Under the pieces are notes generated by a model. The model was not told the origin of the DNA, searched no databases, and worked only from the letters and a program-made list of their open reading frames with translations. Below, one piece after another: positions 1-10,346 of a stretch of DNA of 64,000 bases (position 1 is its first letter; each line of letters starts with the position of its first letter). A program made the position numbers and the translations under genes. This DNA comes from Allium sativum (lineage: Eukaryota; Streptophyta; Magnoliopsida; Asparagales; Amaryllidaceae), in NCBI GenBank assembly GCA_030737875.1, contig CM060922.1, positions 298,893,456-298,957,455 on the forward strand, in the 5' to 3' direction.

Positions 1-278
1 ATTGGTTGCTGCGTTCCAATGGATAGAGTAATATTGAGAGCATGACGAGGATCGGCGTTTACCGATCTCTTTTGATAAGCCAGCATTCTCTTCTGTTTTT
101 TTAACAATTTTCTGGTGGCTGGGTCGAGAAACTTGGTGTGAACCTTGCGATGCCCTCCTAGTGCTTGGTGAGTTGAGAAGGTGAGGTTGCAGTCGGGGCA
201 TGGAAAGTAAACGTGCTCTGGATTCGGGGTTGGCTGCACCCGCTTAAACGGCACGGGGTTCGACTGCGGGTTGGACAT
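1..278 (-). CDS. Partial C2H2 (Q-type) zinc-finger protein gene
   Basis: The minus-strand frame opens with ATG at 278 and stays open for 92 residues to the window edge, so the C-terminal part is missing. Residues 25-47 form one plant-type C2H2 finger: C27 and C30, then H43 and H47, with the diagnostic HQALGGH at 37-43. In plants this motif marks the SUPERMAN/ZAT/EPF family of nuclear DNA-binding regulators, where the QALGGH helix contacts DNA. A proline-rich N-terminus (1-20) precedes the finger, and a basic stretch (RKLLKKQKR, 56-64) that could be a nuclear localisation signal follows. No EAR repression motif is seen in the visible part. A TATA box lies 81-88 bp upstream. The gene is the only host-like gene in the window. 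Family membership is secure; the exact gene and the regulated pathway are unknown. Confidence 0.85.
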   Translation of the reverse strand, partial: MSNPQSNPVPFKRVQPTPNPEHVYFPCPDCNLTFSTHQALGGHRKVHTKFLDPATRKLLKKQKRMLAYQKRSVNADPRHALNITLSIGTQQP

Positions 279-358
279 GGTCGGAAGGATGAGAAGTCAG
301 ATACTATGCATCAGAGATATAATTATGATGTGGGGTCTGTGCTTTGGAGAAGCTTGAC

Positions 359-366
359 TATTTATA
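359..366 (-). promoter_or_regulatory. TATA box of the zinc-finger gene
   Basis: On the minus strand this reads TATAAATA within CCTATAAATAG. It lies 81-88 bp upstream of the ATG at 278, which predicts a transcription start near 330 and a 5' leader of about 50 nt. Strong match to the plant TATA consensus in the right place; not otherwise tested. Confidence 0.65.
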
Positions 367-2330
367 GGAAAGGGAGCGTGTTAACGTGAAGGGGAACATC
401 CAAAGCTGTCTGTAAACTGTGTACAGGGAGACTAATGTGAATGCGGTCGGGGGTAGTGAGGAATGTTCCAAAGATTTAATGCATGAGCCAGACAAAAACT
501 CCAAAGGGTAGACTGATATATCAGCTTACCAGTGTAAGAAGTACACTTAATAGCATGGTTCTTAGGTTGGATCTTGTCCACCGTATCGGACTTTCCTATA
601 ATCATATTAACATTCATTTGTATGCGTTAACATTACAACAAAGAGTGTTTATGGACTATGGTATTGCATGGGCCAGTTGATAAATAAAGAGATATGATTA
701 ACACGTGTCTAAATATGTAAATGACTCATTAGAATATGAAGGTAATTTTTATATCTGTCCAATGTTTTGATAAGTTAATCCACATCTAAATTAATCCTCC
801 TTTTTTTTTTTTTTTTTTTTTTCAACGACAAACACAACATTTGTCAATCAAAATGAATATTATTACTGCATAATACATTAGTGAGAGAAATGAATCAGAA
901 AACAAAATGACTTACTGGGTATTAATACTTATTTAGAGTGATTACTCAATGAGAAGTAACATGTAATATCATGTCTTCAGAAGATAATGTACTTAGTGAA
1001 ACTATTTCATATAAGTCCGTAAATCAAAATGATTTAATTTTGATAGTTCCTTGGATTGATACTTTTTCTCCATGCATCAAAACTACTTTTACACTTTGGC
1101 ATCCCTACAAATTAAATGGTTGAGTGTTCATCTATTTTATATATGATGCGTTCAGGATAATTGTAAGAAAAGTAAAAAAAAGGTGATGGCGACTTCTATG
1201 ATAGGGCTTTATAACTCATAAAATGTGAAGATGATTCTCAAAAGTCAAAACCAACACATCATACCAAATACTAAAATGATTCATTGATTAATTGTGATAT
1301 TATTGAGCAATATGATATTCAATCATATCGGAAGGACAACATTAAGCAGATATTGATGCTGTTGATAGTTTTATATAATTAGATATACGATGAGCGCATA
1401 ACATAGACTATGAATTTATCATGAAAAGTGATTATATTGAGTATGATCATTGAAAATTTTCAATTAGCAGCTTATACAAATGATCATACATTAAGAAGAA
1501 GAGACTACTTGTATACAAAATAAAAAAAAATACCGCGGATAAAATAAATAAATTTATGTTTAATACAAAAGGAAAATCACACTTAAAAGTTGGGTGGATG
1601 AACTAAATAATATTGTGGATGCAAATAAAACTTATCGAATATGAATCATGCACATGTAATGTGAACAGAGTTTGCAAATTGATTGGATCCTTTTGCAACT
1701 TTACGATGGCAAAGGGTTTGCTGTTTTCTTTAATTTTCTCCTTCTCACTACGAGGGATGACTGATATGGCTGTTGGAACGAGCGACAGTTAAAAAGAAAG
1801 CCGATGTTAGCCATCGTTAACTGTAACTTAATTCAATAAAATGAAAAATTCATAATTGAAGTATCACTTTCGTCACGTGCGAACACCAATAATCATCGAA
1901 TTTCACCGTCCTACCCGAACCGTAGCCAGCCGCTGCCCTCTTTTGCCTCTGACAGCCATTCATCTCCATCCTTGTTTGCTTAATTTCTACTTAGGTAATT
2001 TAGATATGATTTTTAATTCTATTTTGGTAGATTTTGATGTTTGCGTGCTTGAATATGTTGAACTATTATTAGACGATAATAGTGGATTAGTAATTGATTT
2101 GGGATATGGTTTAAATTAAGTTAGGAAATTTGGTGATTATCGATTAGAAATTGATAAATATTGTGAATTATTTAATGATAATATTGTGTGTTAGTTGATT
2201 TGAGGATGATAGTTAGTAGTTATTTATTTTTAGTATGTAATAAAAGATTATAGTTGATGTAAATTCCAAAAATTAAAGTCTAATTGTTGATTAATATGTG
2301 TATTGATAAATTTTGTGAATTTTAGGTGCA
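367..2330. other. AT-rich intergenic DNA
   Basis: No gene is supported here. The small open frames have no recognisable motif. Visible items are a T run at about 801-822 and a slightly GC-richer patch at 1,870-1,980 containing CACGTG (a G-box core). That patch could be a decayed 5' exon, but no downstream exon is recognisable. Confidence 0.5.
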
Positions 2331-3000
2331 AAATAATGTTTATTAAAGTTTGTACTGAAAACAATTATCATGAATGTTTAAAAGTAAATTTGATAAAAGC
2401 AAATATTCTACTAAACTTGTTTTTCCAAAAAAACTGAAATGATGATAATAACTAAAAATACTGTACTGAAATCGATTTTGTAAACAATTCAGAAATTAAT
2501 ATAATAACAAACATTTTAATAAAATCGGTTTTGTAAGAAGTTAAAAAATATATATACAATATCAAACATTCTTCTAAAATCAATTTCAAAAAAATTAAGC
2601 ACTTATTATGATAACACATAATATTCTATAAAAAAACGATTTTAATAATAACAGAACAACAAATATGCTAGTCAAATAGTTTTTTTAGAAATTCAAGGAA
2701 TGAATATAAAAGAGCAAATATTATACTAAATTCGTTTTCCTTAAAAAATAATTGAAATGGTTATAACAAGATAAAATACTATAATGAAATCAATTTTGTA
2801 AACAATTCAAATATATATATAATAAAACAGATATTATAATAAAATAGAATTTCTAAGAAGTTAAATAATAAATATAAAGTTCAAATATTCTTCTAATGTT
2901 GATTTTCTAAGAAATATAGCAATGATTATCGTAATAACGAATATTCTACAAAAAATGAATATAGATGAACAAATATTTTTTTAAAATTAATTTGACAAAA
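2330..3000. repeat. Degenerate ~54-bp AT-rich satellite with a ~315-bp higher-order period
   Basis: About 12 diverged units follow a pattern of AAATATTCT, AAA, a GATTTT-type block, GTAAGAA, then an AT-rich tail. Unit starts are near 2401, 2456, 2509, 2564, 2620, 2662, 2716, 2773, 2829, 2883, 2939 and 2971. Units six apart resemble each other more than neighbours do; for example, 2456 and 2773 share AATTTTGTAAACAATTCA or a close variant. The repeat therefore has a six-unit (about 315 bp) higher-order period. Confidence 0.6.
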
Positions 3001-3004
3001 GGTG

Positions 3005-3211
3005 GTGTGTAGAAAAGAAGTGGAGTACTGTCGAGATATGACAGTGTGGTATATAATGTCTTCAGTCCCAAAGTTTTTACTTTATTTTTATAATAAAACA
3101 AAAAGTATACCCCTTGGATGCAACTAATATGTAGAAAAGAAGTGTAGCGAAGTGATGTCAAACTTTAACAGAAGTGTGGTGTGTGATGCCTTTAGTCCCA
3201 AAAGGCTTTAC
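3005..3211. repeat. Imperfect ~125-bp direct duplication
   Basis: Two blocks start GTAGAAAAGAAGTG (3007 and 3131) and end in TTCAGTCCCAAAG or TTTAGTCCCAAAAG followed by TTTTTAC or GCTTTAC. They are about 124 bp apart and diverged. The origin is unknown. Confidence 0.5.
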
Positions 3212-3215
3212 TAAT

Positions 3216-3320
3216 ACACACACACACATACATACATGCATACATACATACATAGTACATATACACATATTTATTTATTTATTTATTTATTTATTTATGT
3301 GTGTGTATATGTGTGTGTTA
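3216..3320. repeat. Microsatellite cluster (CA, CATA, TTTA, TG)
   Basis: Runs of CA, then CATA, then TTTA (about eight units), then TG/TATG. The open frame that crosses this stretch codes for a histidine/isoleucine/tyrosine-rich artefact and is not a gene, although its last residues belong to the CACTA relic that follows. Confidence 0.85.
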
Positions 3321-3371
3321 TCGAAATCAATAACATATATTTTTAGATCAGGAACAATGTTCGATTATTAT

Positions 3372-4011
3372 GTCGACCGTAGTTGGATATATGAAGTTGA
3401 GCTGGAATGAAAGATTCAGCGAAAAGACATTTCTATAATGGTGAAACAAATTTAATAGAATTGAATATCTAATAATCAAATTTATGAGGAACTTTATTGC
3501 TCATGTAATAAGTGCAAACTGATGAGGATTGGAAAATCGGACATTGGTAAAGTATGTTTGTATAAATCAGGTTTTATGCCAAATTACCATTCATAGTGTC
3601 GTCACGGAGAACTTGTTGCACCTACAGTAAATTTTGTAATGTTAGATGTTGATTTAGTTACGACGAATCCGCTAGAAGATATGGTAAAAAATGCAGCATG
3701 GTCAATGTTCTCTACCAGTCAAGTTGATGATGAAGGCTTCAATATCAAAGAAGAAACGAGTGCGGAAGCAAAAAAATATACGAATAATTTGGCGCATATG
3801 CAAAGTGGCCATAGTGGGATGGTTATACAAGCAAAACTGAATTATCAAGTAACCATTGAATACATCACTACCGAATCAAAATTTGACCTTACTGTATCTG
3901 GATATACAGTGGTTGTACAACCTATGAAAAGACATATGTCGCCCAATAATATGATGTATGATAGTCATTAAAAATTGAAAACACTAATGTCGACTTTCAG
4001 TCTATCGTACC
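3372..4011 (+). pseudogene. CACTA (En/Spm) transposase relic, N-terminal part
   Basis: A single plus-strand frame from 3372 to 4010, broken by several stops (from 3408, around 3453, at 3594 and at 3969), carries the landmarks of the plant transposase-associated N-terminal domain in order. These are VDRSWIY (3372), the CSCNKC cysteine pair (3498), and LYKSGFMPNYHS, a stop, then CRHGE (3558-3608), which matches the usual V..HL...GF...Y..W..HGE. After it comes ETSAEAKKY (about 3750), like the spacer before the TnpD core, and finally KLKTLMSTFSLSY at the insertion point. No complete reading frame survives. The gene is interrupted at 4011 by the retrotransposon array and resumes at 49,234 in the same frame. 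Assignment rests on motif order, not on a search. Confidence 0.72.
4007..4011. repeat. Target site duplication GTACC, left copy
   Basis: The five bases before the LTR terminus TGTGACACC are GTACC. The same five follow the last LTR base at 49,228, so everything between is one insertion unit. Confidence 0.85.
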
Positions 4012-5829
4012 TGTGACACCCAACGTCCGCTAATGTCACTCACTAAGGTAATGCTTTAAGTTTCGTGAATCGTTATAGGTAAACAGACACAGAATAATTA
4101 CAAGACTGATATAAATAAGATAGCAGCGGAAATTTAAATTTTTATTTCAACATAAATCATAATACCGTGGTCCACAATACCATAAGTCACAAAAACCATT
4201 ATAATAATACATAAGAATATAAAAACATAATTTCCTAATTGAAAAAGTTAAGCCATAGTAGACAAGAACTTGAGCCACACTTTAGAAGTAGCTCTTAGCA
4301 AGATGATATCTGAGTCCTGACTAAGCCTGAGTGTTTCCTTCCTGAGAACCTAAGGGGGGGGGGGGGGGGGAGGGGGATGGAAGAAAGGATGACAAACAAA
4401 AGGGTCAGACATAAGGTCTGGAGAGTCTAGTTACTTTTAGCCCATAAATAAATAAAAGTAACATGATAGGCATGTAAAGTGGATAAGGAAGATCACTACA
4501 TAAATGGCAGGCGTGACAAGGTAGATATGATAAGGTGTATATGCTTCTAATGATTACTCTGCTTGTTCTCTACACCAATACTAGTATAATAAGTACGTAA
4601 CAGATTACATTCTCCCTAATTACTTAACAGAAATAGGATGATCCCAACGGAAATACAATGGTAGTTTTAGGTGTACTCTAGTAACGGGTTTTAACCCGAA
4701 CATAATTAACCGGTACCTAAACAGGAATAACGGGTGTTAACCCCAACAGAAACACAGGTAACCCACAGAAACAAACAGGACTAGATGTACCCTATTTACT
4801 ACCCTAGTCGATCGACTCCCTGCTCCGTGGATACCCTGTGTTGGCTCCACAGTAGGGTGTATAACTCCCTAAAGTGGCAACCCTTCATTTCCCGGATGTG
4901 CATAACCATATCTATTGATGCCACACCGTCTTATTTTCCTGAGAAGGCAGAGTCATGCACCCACATGACCCCGTTGGAACGCGCTGTCATGACACCTTCC
5001 TCCACGTTTGGATCTCTTACAATCGGTTCAGTAAGCGTGCCCCACTCCGACCTAGTTCGGAGTACCCGTTTGATACCTATTTAAGGGTTACTGACTAAAA
5101 TGGGTCCCACACAAGATGATATAAGCTCTCCCCTTTGTCTTGTATCCCCCACTAGGTTTTTATTGACTATGTGTACCACTAGATATCTTTAATTACATAG
5201 CCTTATTTATTTCTACTAGTTATGCTTACCCTAAAGGGTGTCTTTAATTACATAGCTTTATTATTTCATCCGGTTATGTATACAACTAGGTGTCTTTAAT
5301 TGCATAACCTTAACGGGTTAAGCTTGTGGGCCTATATGTGAATATTACCCACCCCCACCCCCTTAGATTTACTTAACTCTCCCCTTTTGTTTAACCAAGT
5401 TTACTTAACCTCCAACTTAAATTTAATTTCATTCAATCCCTATGGATTAAATTAGGTTAAGTAGTCCAATTCATTACCATGTCCATTTATGGTTTATAAT
5501 GGGCTAGATCTCCCACATTAGGCCTACAACATGTGGATGCTGGATATCCCGGTCGGGTCCGGGCAGACTTATTCCACACTTGGGCCTAACCTCGTGTCAT
5601 AGTCTGATTCCTATTTACGTACTTAGACCTCCCACATTAGGTTCAACATTAGTGGCTGTTGGATATTCCGGTCGGGTCCGGGCAGACTTCCACCACTAAT
5701 GCAACATAACCTCATGTCATAAGTACAAATACAATTCCTAATTGTAATTACTAAACATTCCATTTTTAATTAACAAACCAATTAATTAATCCTTTCCTTT
5801 TTTTTAGGTGTTAATACCCATTTTACCCA
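4012..5829 (-). mobile_element. LTR A (3' terminal LTR of array), left part
   Basis: Starts TGTGACACCC and is collinear with LTR B (19,694-21,515). It lacks a block of about 28 bp (around 4,206) that the other three LTRs have. It contains a long G tract at 4,353-4,370 and a two-copy ~125-bp repeat with TCGGGTCCGGGCAGACTT at 5,540-5,700. It is cut at 5829; the missing ~740 bp (equivalent to 21,515-22,256) were lost at the junction with the nested chromovirus. It resumes at 15,644. Confidence 0.85.
4352..4376. repeat. Variable poly-G tract in the LTR
   Basis: A run of about 18 G followed by AGGGGGA. The same LTR position has GGGGGAGGGGG in LTR B (20,062), only GGGGG in LTR C (26,552) and G9AGGGGAGGGGGGG-like runs in LTR D (33,062). 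On the transcribed (minus) strand it is a pyrimidine tract ending in CAG, a splice-acceptor-like position. Confidence 0.7.
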
Positions 5830-5843
5830 TTTTTAGGTGTTAA
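5830..5843. other. Repair junction with templated 14-bp duplication
   Basis: TTTTTAGGTGTTAA at 5830-5843 repeats 5801-5814 exactly. The right half then continues as the chromovirus LTR (TTAAACTTCC, as at 13,908). This looks like end joining with a short templated insertion and TTAA microhomology, joining LTR A to a truncated opposite-strand LTR. Confidence 0.65.
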
Positions 5844-7554
5844 ACTTCCATGCTAGACCTTTGCCAAGTTTACATGACCATTAGACCTAACTTAGTCACA
5901 AGTTCACCTTTACCCATTTAATTAAAGTTAATGATATCTCTATGCCAAGTTACACATGACAAGTTGAAATGTATGTTATTTTATGTTTATTTCATGTCTC
6001 TTGTTTTGTTACCCCTTTACTTGTTTATGGGTTGGGCTAACTTACTGGCCGAACATTTTATGTGATTCATGTGTATGTTCCACGGGGGTAGCAATGGGAA
6101 ATATGAAAATTCATGGCATAGATTTGTTCATTGAATGGTATATTTGATACAATTATGTTGAGAATAATCAAAGGATAATTATGGCATGATTAAATTAAAT
6201 TTAATCCACATCAAGAAATTAGACATATATATAGAAAAAGATGAATATGCCTAACCCGAGGTTAGACTGAGTTGTGGTGTAAATCTGCCCGGAACCGACC
6301 GGCATATCCAGTGACCACAACAAGACCTCTCTAACGTGGGTAGTTAGTGCATCAGGCCCAAAAAGAACCCGAGGTTAGACTGAGTTGTGGTGTAAATCTG
6401 CCCGGAACAGACCAGCACATCCGGTGACCACAACAAGACCTATCTAATGTGAGTGGTTGGTGCTTTAATAAATTAAAGCTTAGTCAGGATTGGTAGGGTT
6501 AAGTAAATTAGGAAAACACTTAACCAATTCAACATGTTAACTAAACGAATGGGTGGGGTTAAGTGAACTTGGACACTTAGCAAAATAAACATGTTGATTA
6601 GAAAACCCTAGTAACGGGGACCCATTTCAGCAGTAACCCACATAGATGTGTCATGATACCCTGAAACTAGGCAGGGTGGGGCACGATTACTGGGATGAAT
6701 TATAAGCGGTCAAAACGTCGGCGGTTGGTAGGCCAGTGTTGGTTCCGACAGAGTACGGGCGTGCACGCACTCCAAAGTGGAAAAATCAGGCACTGGGCAT
6801 TAGTAGTGTACACTGTGCATCTTGAATCGTGTCGGGTTGCCACCAAAGGGACTGATACACCCCATGGTGGGACCAACACAGGTAGCTACAGCCAAGCGGG
6901 GCCGAATGACATAGGACATGAATGCATGCGAGTAGGAGCCGATCATTAAGGGGATTGTTTGTTGTAAACACGCAGGGCTGGTTGAACCAATGGTTAAGTA
7001 GGTGCAGAGACTATGGTAATGGGTACGATCGCATGTTCCTCTTATATTATATTAGGGTATTGTCCTATGTTCTGTTATCACTGTCATGATCCCTTTCCTT
7101 GTTTAAATACTAGTAATCACTGAACTTACCAGACTTATTGTCTGACCCGTTTTCTTTCGTCTTCTTTTCTTCTGTTTCCCCCCAGGTCCACAGGGAGGGA
7201 ATACTCCAGCTTAATTAGACTTTTTGCAAGCTTCAAGAAAGTAGATGTATGATTGGAACTTTCTTCCATTGGCTATGGCTTTTGGATACGACACTTGGGG
7301 ATTTATGCAGTTTTATTTATGTTTTATGCTTCTTTATTAAATAATCAAGACAGTATGGTGTAATGTTTTGGAAGTTATTTCGAGACAATTTGTTGTAATG
7401 CTTTTGTATTGAACCACGTATTCAATAAATGATTTGAATTCCGCCGCTTATACTTATCTTTCTTCTAAAATTTTATGTGTCTTGTACCTATAACCCTCCA
7501 CCAAACTTAAGGCCTTCCCTTTGTGAGTGACCTTAACGGAGGTGGGGTGTTTCA
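5840..7554 (+). mobile_element. 5' LTR remnant of nested chromovirus
   Basis: Collinear with 13,909-15,643 and ends GGTGTTTCA directly before the primer site. It holds a tandem ~115-bp duplication (6,253-6,470; each copy with CCCGAGGTTAGACTGAGTTG), the pyrimidine-rich acceptor-like CCCCCCAG at 7,178-7,185, and an AATAAA near 7,425. The promoter half of the LTR is gone. Confidence 0.85.
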
Positions 7555-7568
7555 CTTGGTATCAGAGC
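7555..7568 (+). promoter_or_regulatory. tRNA-Met primer binding site
   Basis: CTTGGTATCAGAGC directly follows the LTR end. It contains the TGGTATCAGAGC complement of plant initiator tRNA-Met used to prime minus-strand synthesis. Confidence 0.9.
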
Positions 7569-7738
7569 AAAGGTTTACCAGATCAGATAAGAATTTTTGA
7601 AAAACAATTTTCAAAAGAAATATAAAGAAGCATTTTACAAGAAAGTGTGTTGTTTTAAATTTACAAAGGCATAATCCCCAAAGCCATATGCACTATCTTT
7701 CTATCCTTTATTTTGAATCTTTTCTTTTTCGTTTCAGC

Positions 7739-8655
7739 ATGTCTGGAAATCTTAACCTTCCATAGGGTGTACCAATACCTGGGTAGTTCAGGAGGTACTT
7801 AGAGGCTAGGGCCAATGACGCAGGCTCAGCAGATATTCCTCCTCCTCCAGCTGCAGCAACTCCTCCTCCTCCTCCTCCTTATGCAAATGATTTCTCAAAG
7901 ATTTGTAAGGACTTTAGGGCCATGAGTGGAAAGGATTTCAAGGGAACTGAATCATTCGTAGAAGCAAGGAACTGGCTCAAAGAAACTGGGGATCTGCTCG
8001 TTATCTTTGAGGTGGACGATAGGCAAAAGATACAGTTAGCTGTATGGTTGCTCAAAGATGAAGCTTCCTATTGGTGGGAAGTCACTAACGCTGAAAGACC
8101 AGTTGACACGTGGATGGATTTCAGGATAAGGTTTGAGATGAAATTCCTCTCACAAGCTGAGCGAAATTTACAGGTGGAAAAGTTCTTATCTCTTAAGCAG
8201 GGAAGTATGACGGTCAAGAAGTACGTCAATCAATTCAATTAGCTGGCCCGATTTGGACTGGACTTAGTGAATACTCCTCATAAGAAGGCTCTCCGTTTTG
8301 TCAAGGGATTGAATGAGCCACTTCACAGCATGGCTATGACTCATATACCTATGGGGGCTACTTACGAGAGGTTAGTGGACATGACACTCTTACATGAGGA
8401 AGACAAGGGCAAGAATGAGACAAAAGCGGAAGTGCCTCAAGATAAGAAGGGGAAGGGTCGCAGAACAAGATGGCTGATTCAAAGAAAGGCGGGAAGAACA
8501 ACAAACCCCATGAAAAGAGAAAGTGTAATTTCTGTGGCATTCCGGGCATCTGCTCAAAGACTGCAAGAAGAAGAAAAGGAAGATGGGTGGCTGTTTCCAC
8601 TGTGGTGAGATAGGACACATGGCTAGGGCCTGCCCAAGGAAGCAAGGGTAGGGAG
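7739..8655 (+). pseudogene. gag pseudogene of nested chromovirus
   Basis: The frame starts at ATG 7739 but has stops at 7763, 7784 and 8240; the first two look like CAG to TAG changes. The capsid region is recognisable at 7,922-8,390: EARNWLKE, then a WWEV patch, then FRIRFEMKFL, then VKKYVNQFN. This is the order of the retrotransposon Gag capsid domain that forms the virus-like particle in the cytoplasm. A frameshift near 8,520-8,590 moves the reading frame just before the zinc knuckle CFHCGEIGHMARAC (8,592-8,633), which has the C-X2-C-X4-H-X4-C spacing for RNA binding. A poly-proline run (CCT repeats, 7,840-7,880) lies near the N-terminus. It cannot make a full Gag. Confidence 0.82.
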
Positions 8656-8744
8656 CTGGACCTTCTTCTGGAGGACAAGTTCATGCTCTCACGGTACCTC
8701 CGCAAGAACGAGGTAGAAATGTCAAAAGTTTAGTCTATCTTTTT

Positions 8745-9165
8745 TATCATCCTGTTCGTACACTATTTGATTCTGGCGCATCGCACTCTTTTATATCTAC
8801 TGCTTTAGTGGAATCTCTGCACCTAGACACCAGTATAGCAGAGGATCCCTTGGTTGTTTCAAATCCAATTGGGGGCTCAGCCTATTTGTCAATGGTTTGT
8901 TTGGATTTGAAATTATCTATACTAAGCGTTGGGTTTAAATGTAATGCCTTTGTTTTGGGCTTCACGGCTATGGGTTGATTCTAGGCATGTACTGGCTATC
9001 CAGTAATGGTGCCATCCTTGATTGTGAAAAGAGAGTGGTTAGACTCGTGACTCGCCTCGGTAACACTCTCGAAATCTCTTGTAATCCCATGAACTCTGTC
9101 ATGCTTAGTTATCTTGAATCACTTGATGCGTCTGTTGAGAATTTGCAGTCCGTGAATACTCGAAG
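8745..9165 (+). pseudogene. Aspartic protease pseudogene of nested chromovirus
   Basis: The frame carries the retropepsin active-site motif TLFDSGASHSF (8,758-8,790), followed by the family's VESLHLDT and NPIGGSA landmarks. A frameshift near 8,970 breaks it just before the second conserved block (LILGMYWL, restored in another frame from 8,975). A further shift near 9,160 separates it from the reverse transcriptase frame. In an intact element the protease would cut the Gag-Pol polyprotein. The catalytic Asp is present, but the reading frame is not continuous. Confidence 0.8.
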
Positions 9166-9167
9166 AG

Positions 9168-10346
9168 GTGAAGGGCTTACCTCCGAAGCGGGAGATAGAC
9201 TTCCGCATATACCTCTTTGATAATGCAAAGCCCGTTGCTTTACCCGTTAGGCACATGGCCCCAAGGAAGAGGAAGGAGCTCAGCAAGCAAATCAAAGAGC
9301 TGCTTGAAAAGGGGTTCATAAGACGGAGTATTTCTGAATGGGGTGCTCCGGTTGTGTTCGTAACCAAAGCTGATGGTTCGGTTCGCCTGTGCGTTGATTA
9401 TAGGGAGCTAAACAAGCTGACCAAGAAGAATAGACGCCCACTCCCAAGAATAGATGATTTGTTCGATCAGCTTGTAGGTGTGTCAGTTTTCTCCCAATTA
9501 GATTTAACTACCGGGTTTCATCAGCTAAGAGTGGCTGAAGCCAACATTGATAAGACATCATACAGAACTCCAGACGGAATCTTCAAGTGGCTTGTCATTC
9601 CTTTTGGCTTGACAAACGCACCCGCTTACTTCGTTGATTTAATGAGAAGGGTGTTCCGGGAGTTCCTCAATAAATTTGTGGTGGTCTTCGTAGACGATAT
9701 TTTGATCTTCTTAAAGAATGAGGAAGAGCATGCTCAGCATCTAAAGGAAGTCATGGATACTCTCTGTGCACATCAATTGAAAAATAAATTCTCGAAATGC
9801 CATTTCTGGAGAGAAGAAGTCAGGTTCCTTGGACACGTGGTGTCCAAAGAGGGGATAGCTGTGGACCCCGCAAAGGTGGTTGCTGTGCAAGATTGGAAGG
9901 TTCCTCGAAACGCAACCGAAGTCCGAAGCTTTCTCGGGCTAGACGGCTTTTATAGAAAGTTCGTCAAAGTTTTTGCAAAAATCTCAGCACCACTGACAAG
10001 GTTGACAAAGAAGAACCTAGCTTTCTATTTGGATTGCAATATTGCTTTCCAACGTTTGAAAAGGGCTCTAACAACAACCCCAGTTCTAACATTGCCTGAT
10101 GGAAGCAAGATATTTACAGTATACACAAATGCATGCGGAACGGGACTAGATGCTATTCTGATGCAAGAATGGAAGGTAGTGGCTTATGGTGGAAGACAGT
10201 TGAAAGTACATGAGAAAAACTACCTAACCCAAGACCTAGAGTTGGCAGCCATCGTTTTTGCGCTTAAGTCTTGGCGCCATTATCTTCTAGGTGAGAAATT
10301 TGAACTGTATACTGACCATAAATCGTTGAAATATTTATTCTCGTAG
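9168..10346 (+). pseudogene. Reverse transcriptase and RNase H part of pol
   Basis: The frame is 392 codons long. The RT domain spans residues 45-230, with QLDL (catalytic Asp at 112) and FVDDIL (174-179, the YVDD-box equivalent). The connection follows with [12 protein letters not shown] at 255-266. RNase H starts near 315. Its first catalytic Asp is replaced in YTNAC (Asn at 321; the usual motif is YTDAS), while Glu 358 and Asp 383 (YTDHKSL) are kept. The frame ends at TAG 10,344-10,346 after LFS, where related elements read LFSQ, a CAG to TAG change. The same frame continues into integrase. RT motifs look intact; RNase H is predicted inactive. Confidence 0.88.

Noticed and set aside
1749..1780. 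CACTACGAGGGATG as a possible CACTA terminal inverted repeat left of the transposase relic
   Set aside because: No inverted match ending in TAGTG was found right of 49,234, and the sequence lacks the usual CACTAC(A)AGAAA form.
1856..2119. 87-codon plus-strand open frame
   Set aside because: No domain, no supporting context, and codons are AT-driven after residue 40. It may be an old exon, but this cannot be supported.
3174..3371. Start of a 78-codon frame
   Set aside because: Made of translated CA/TTTA/TG microsatellite; only the last residues belong to the CACTA relic.
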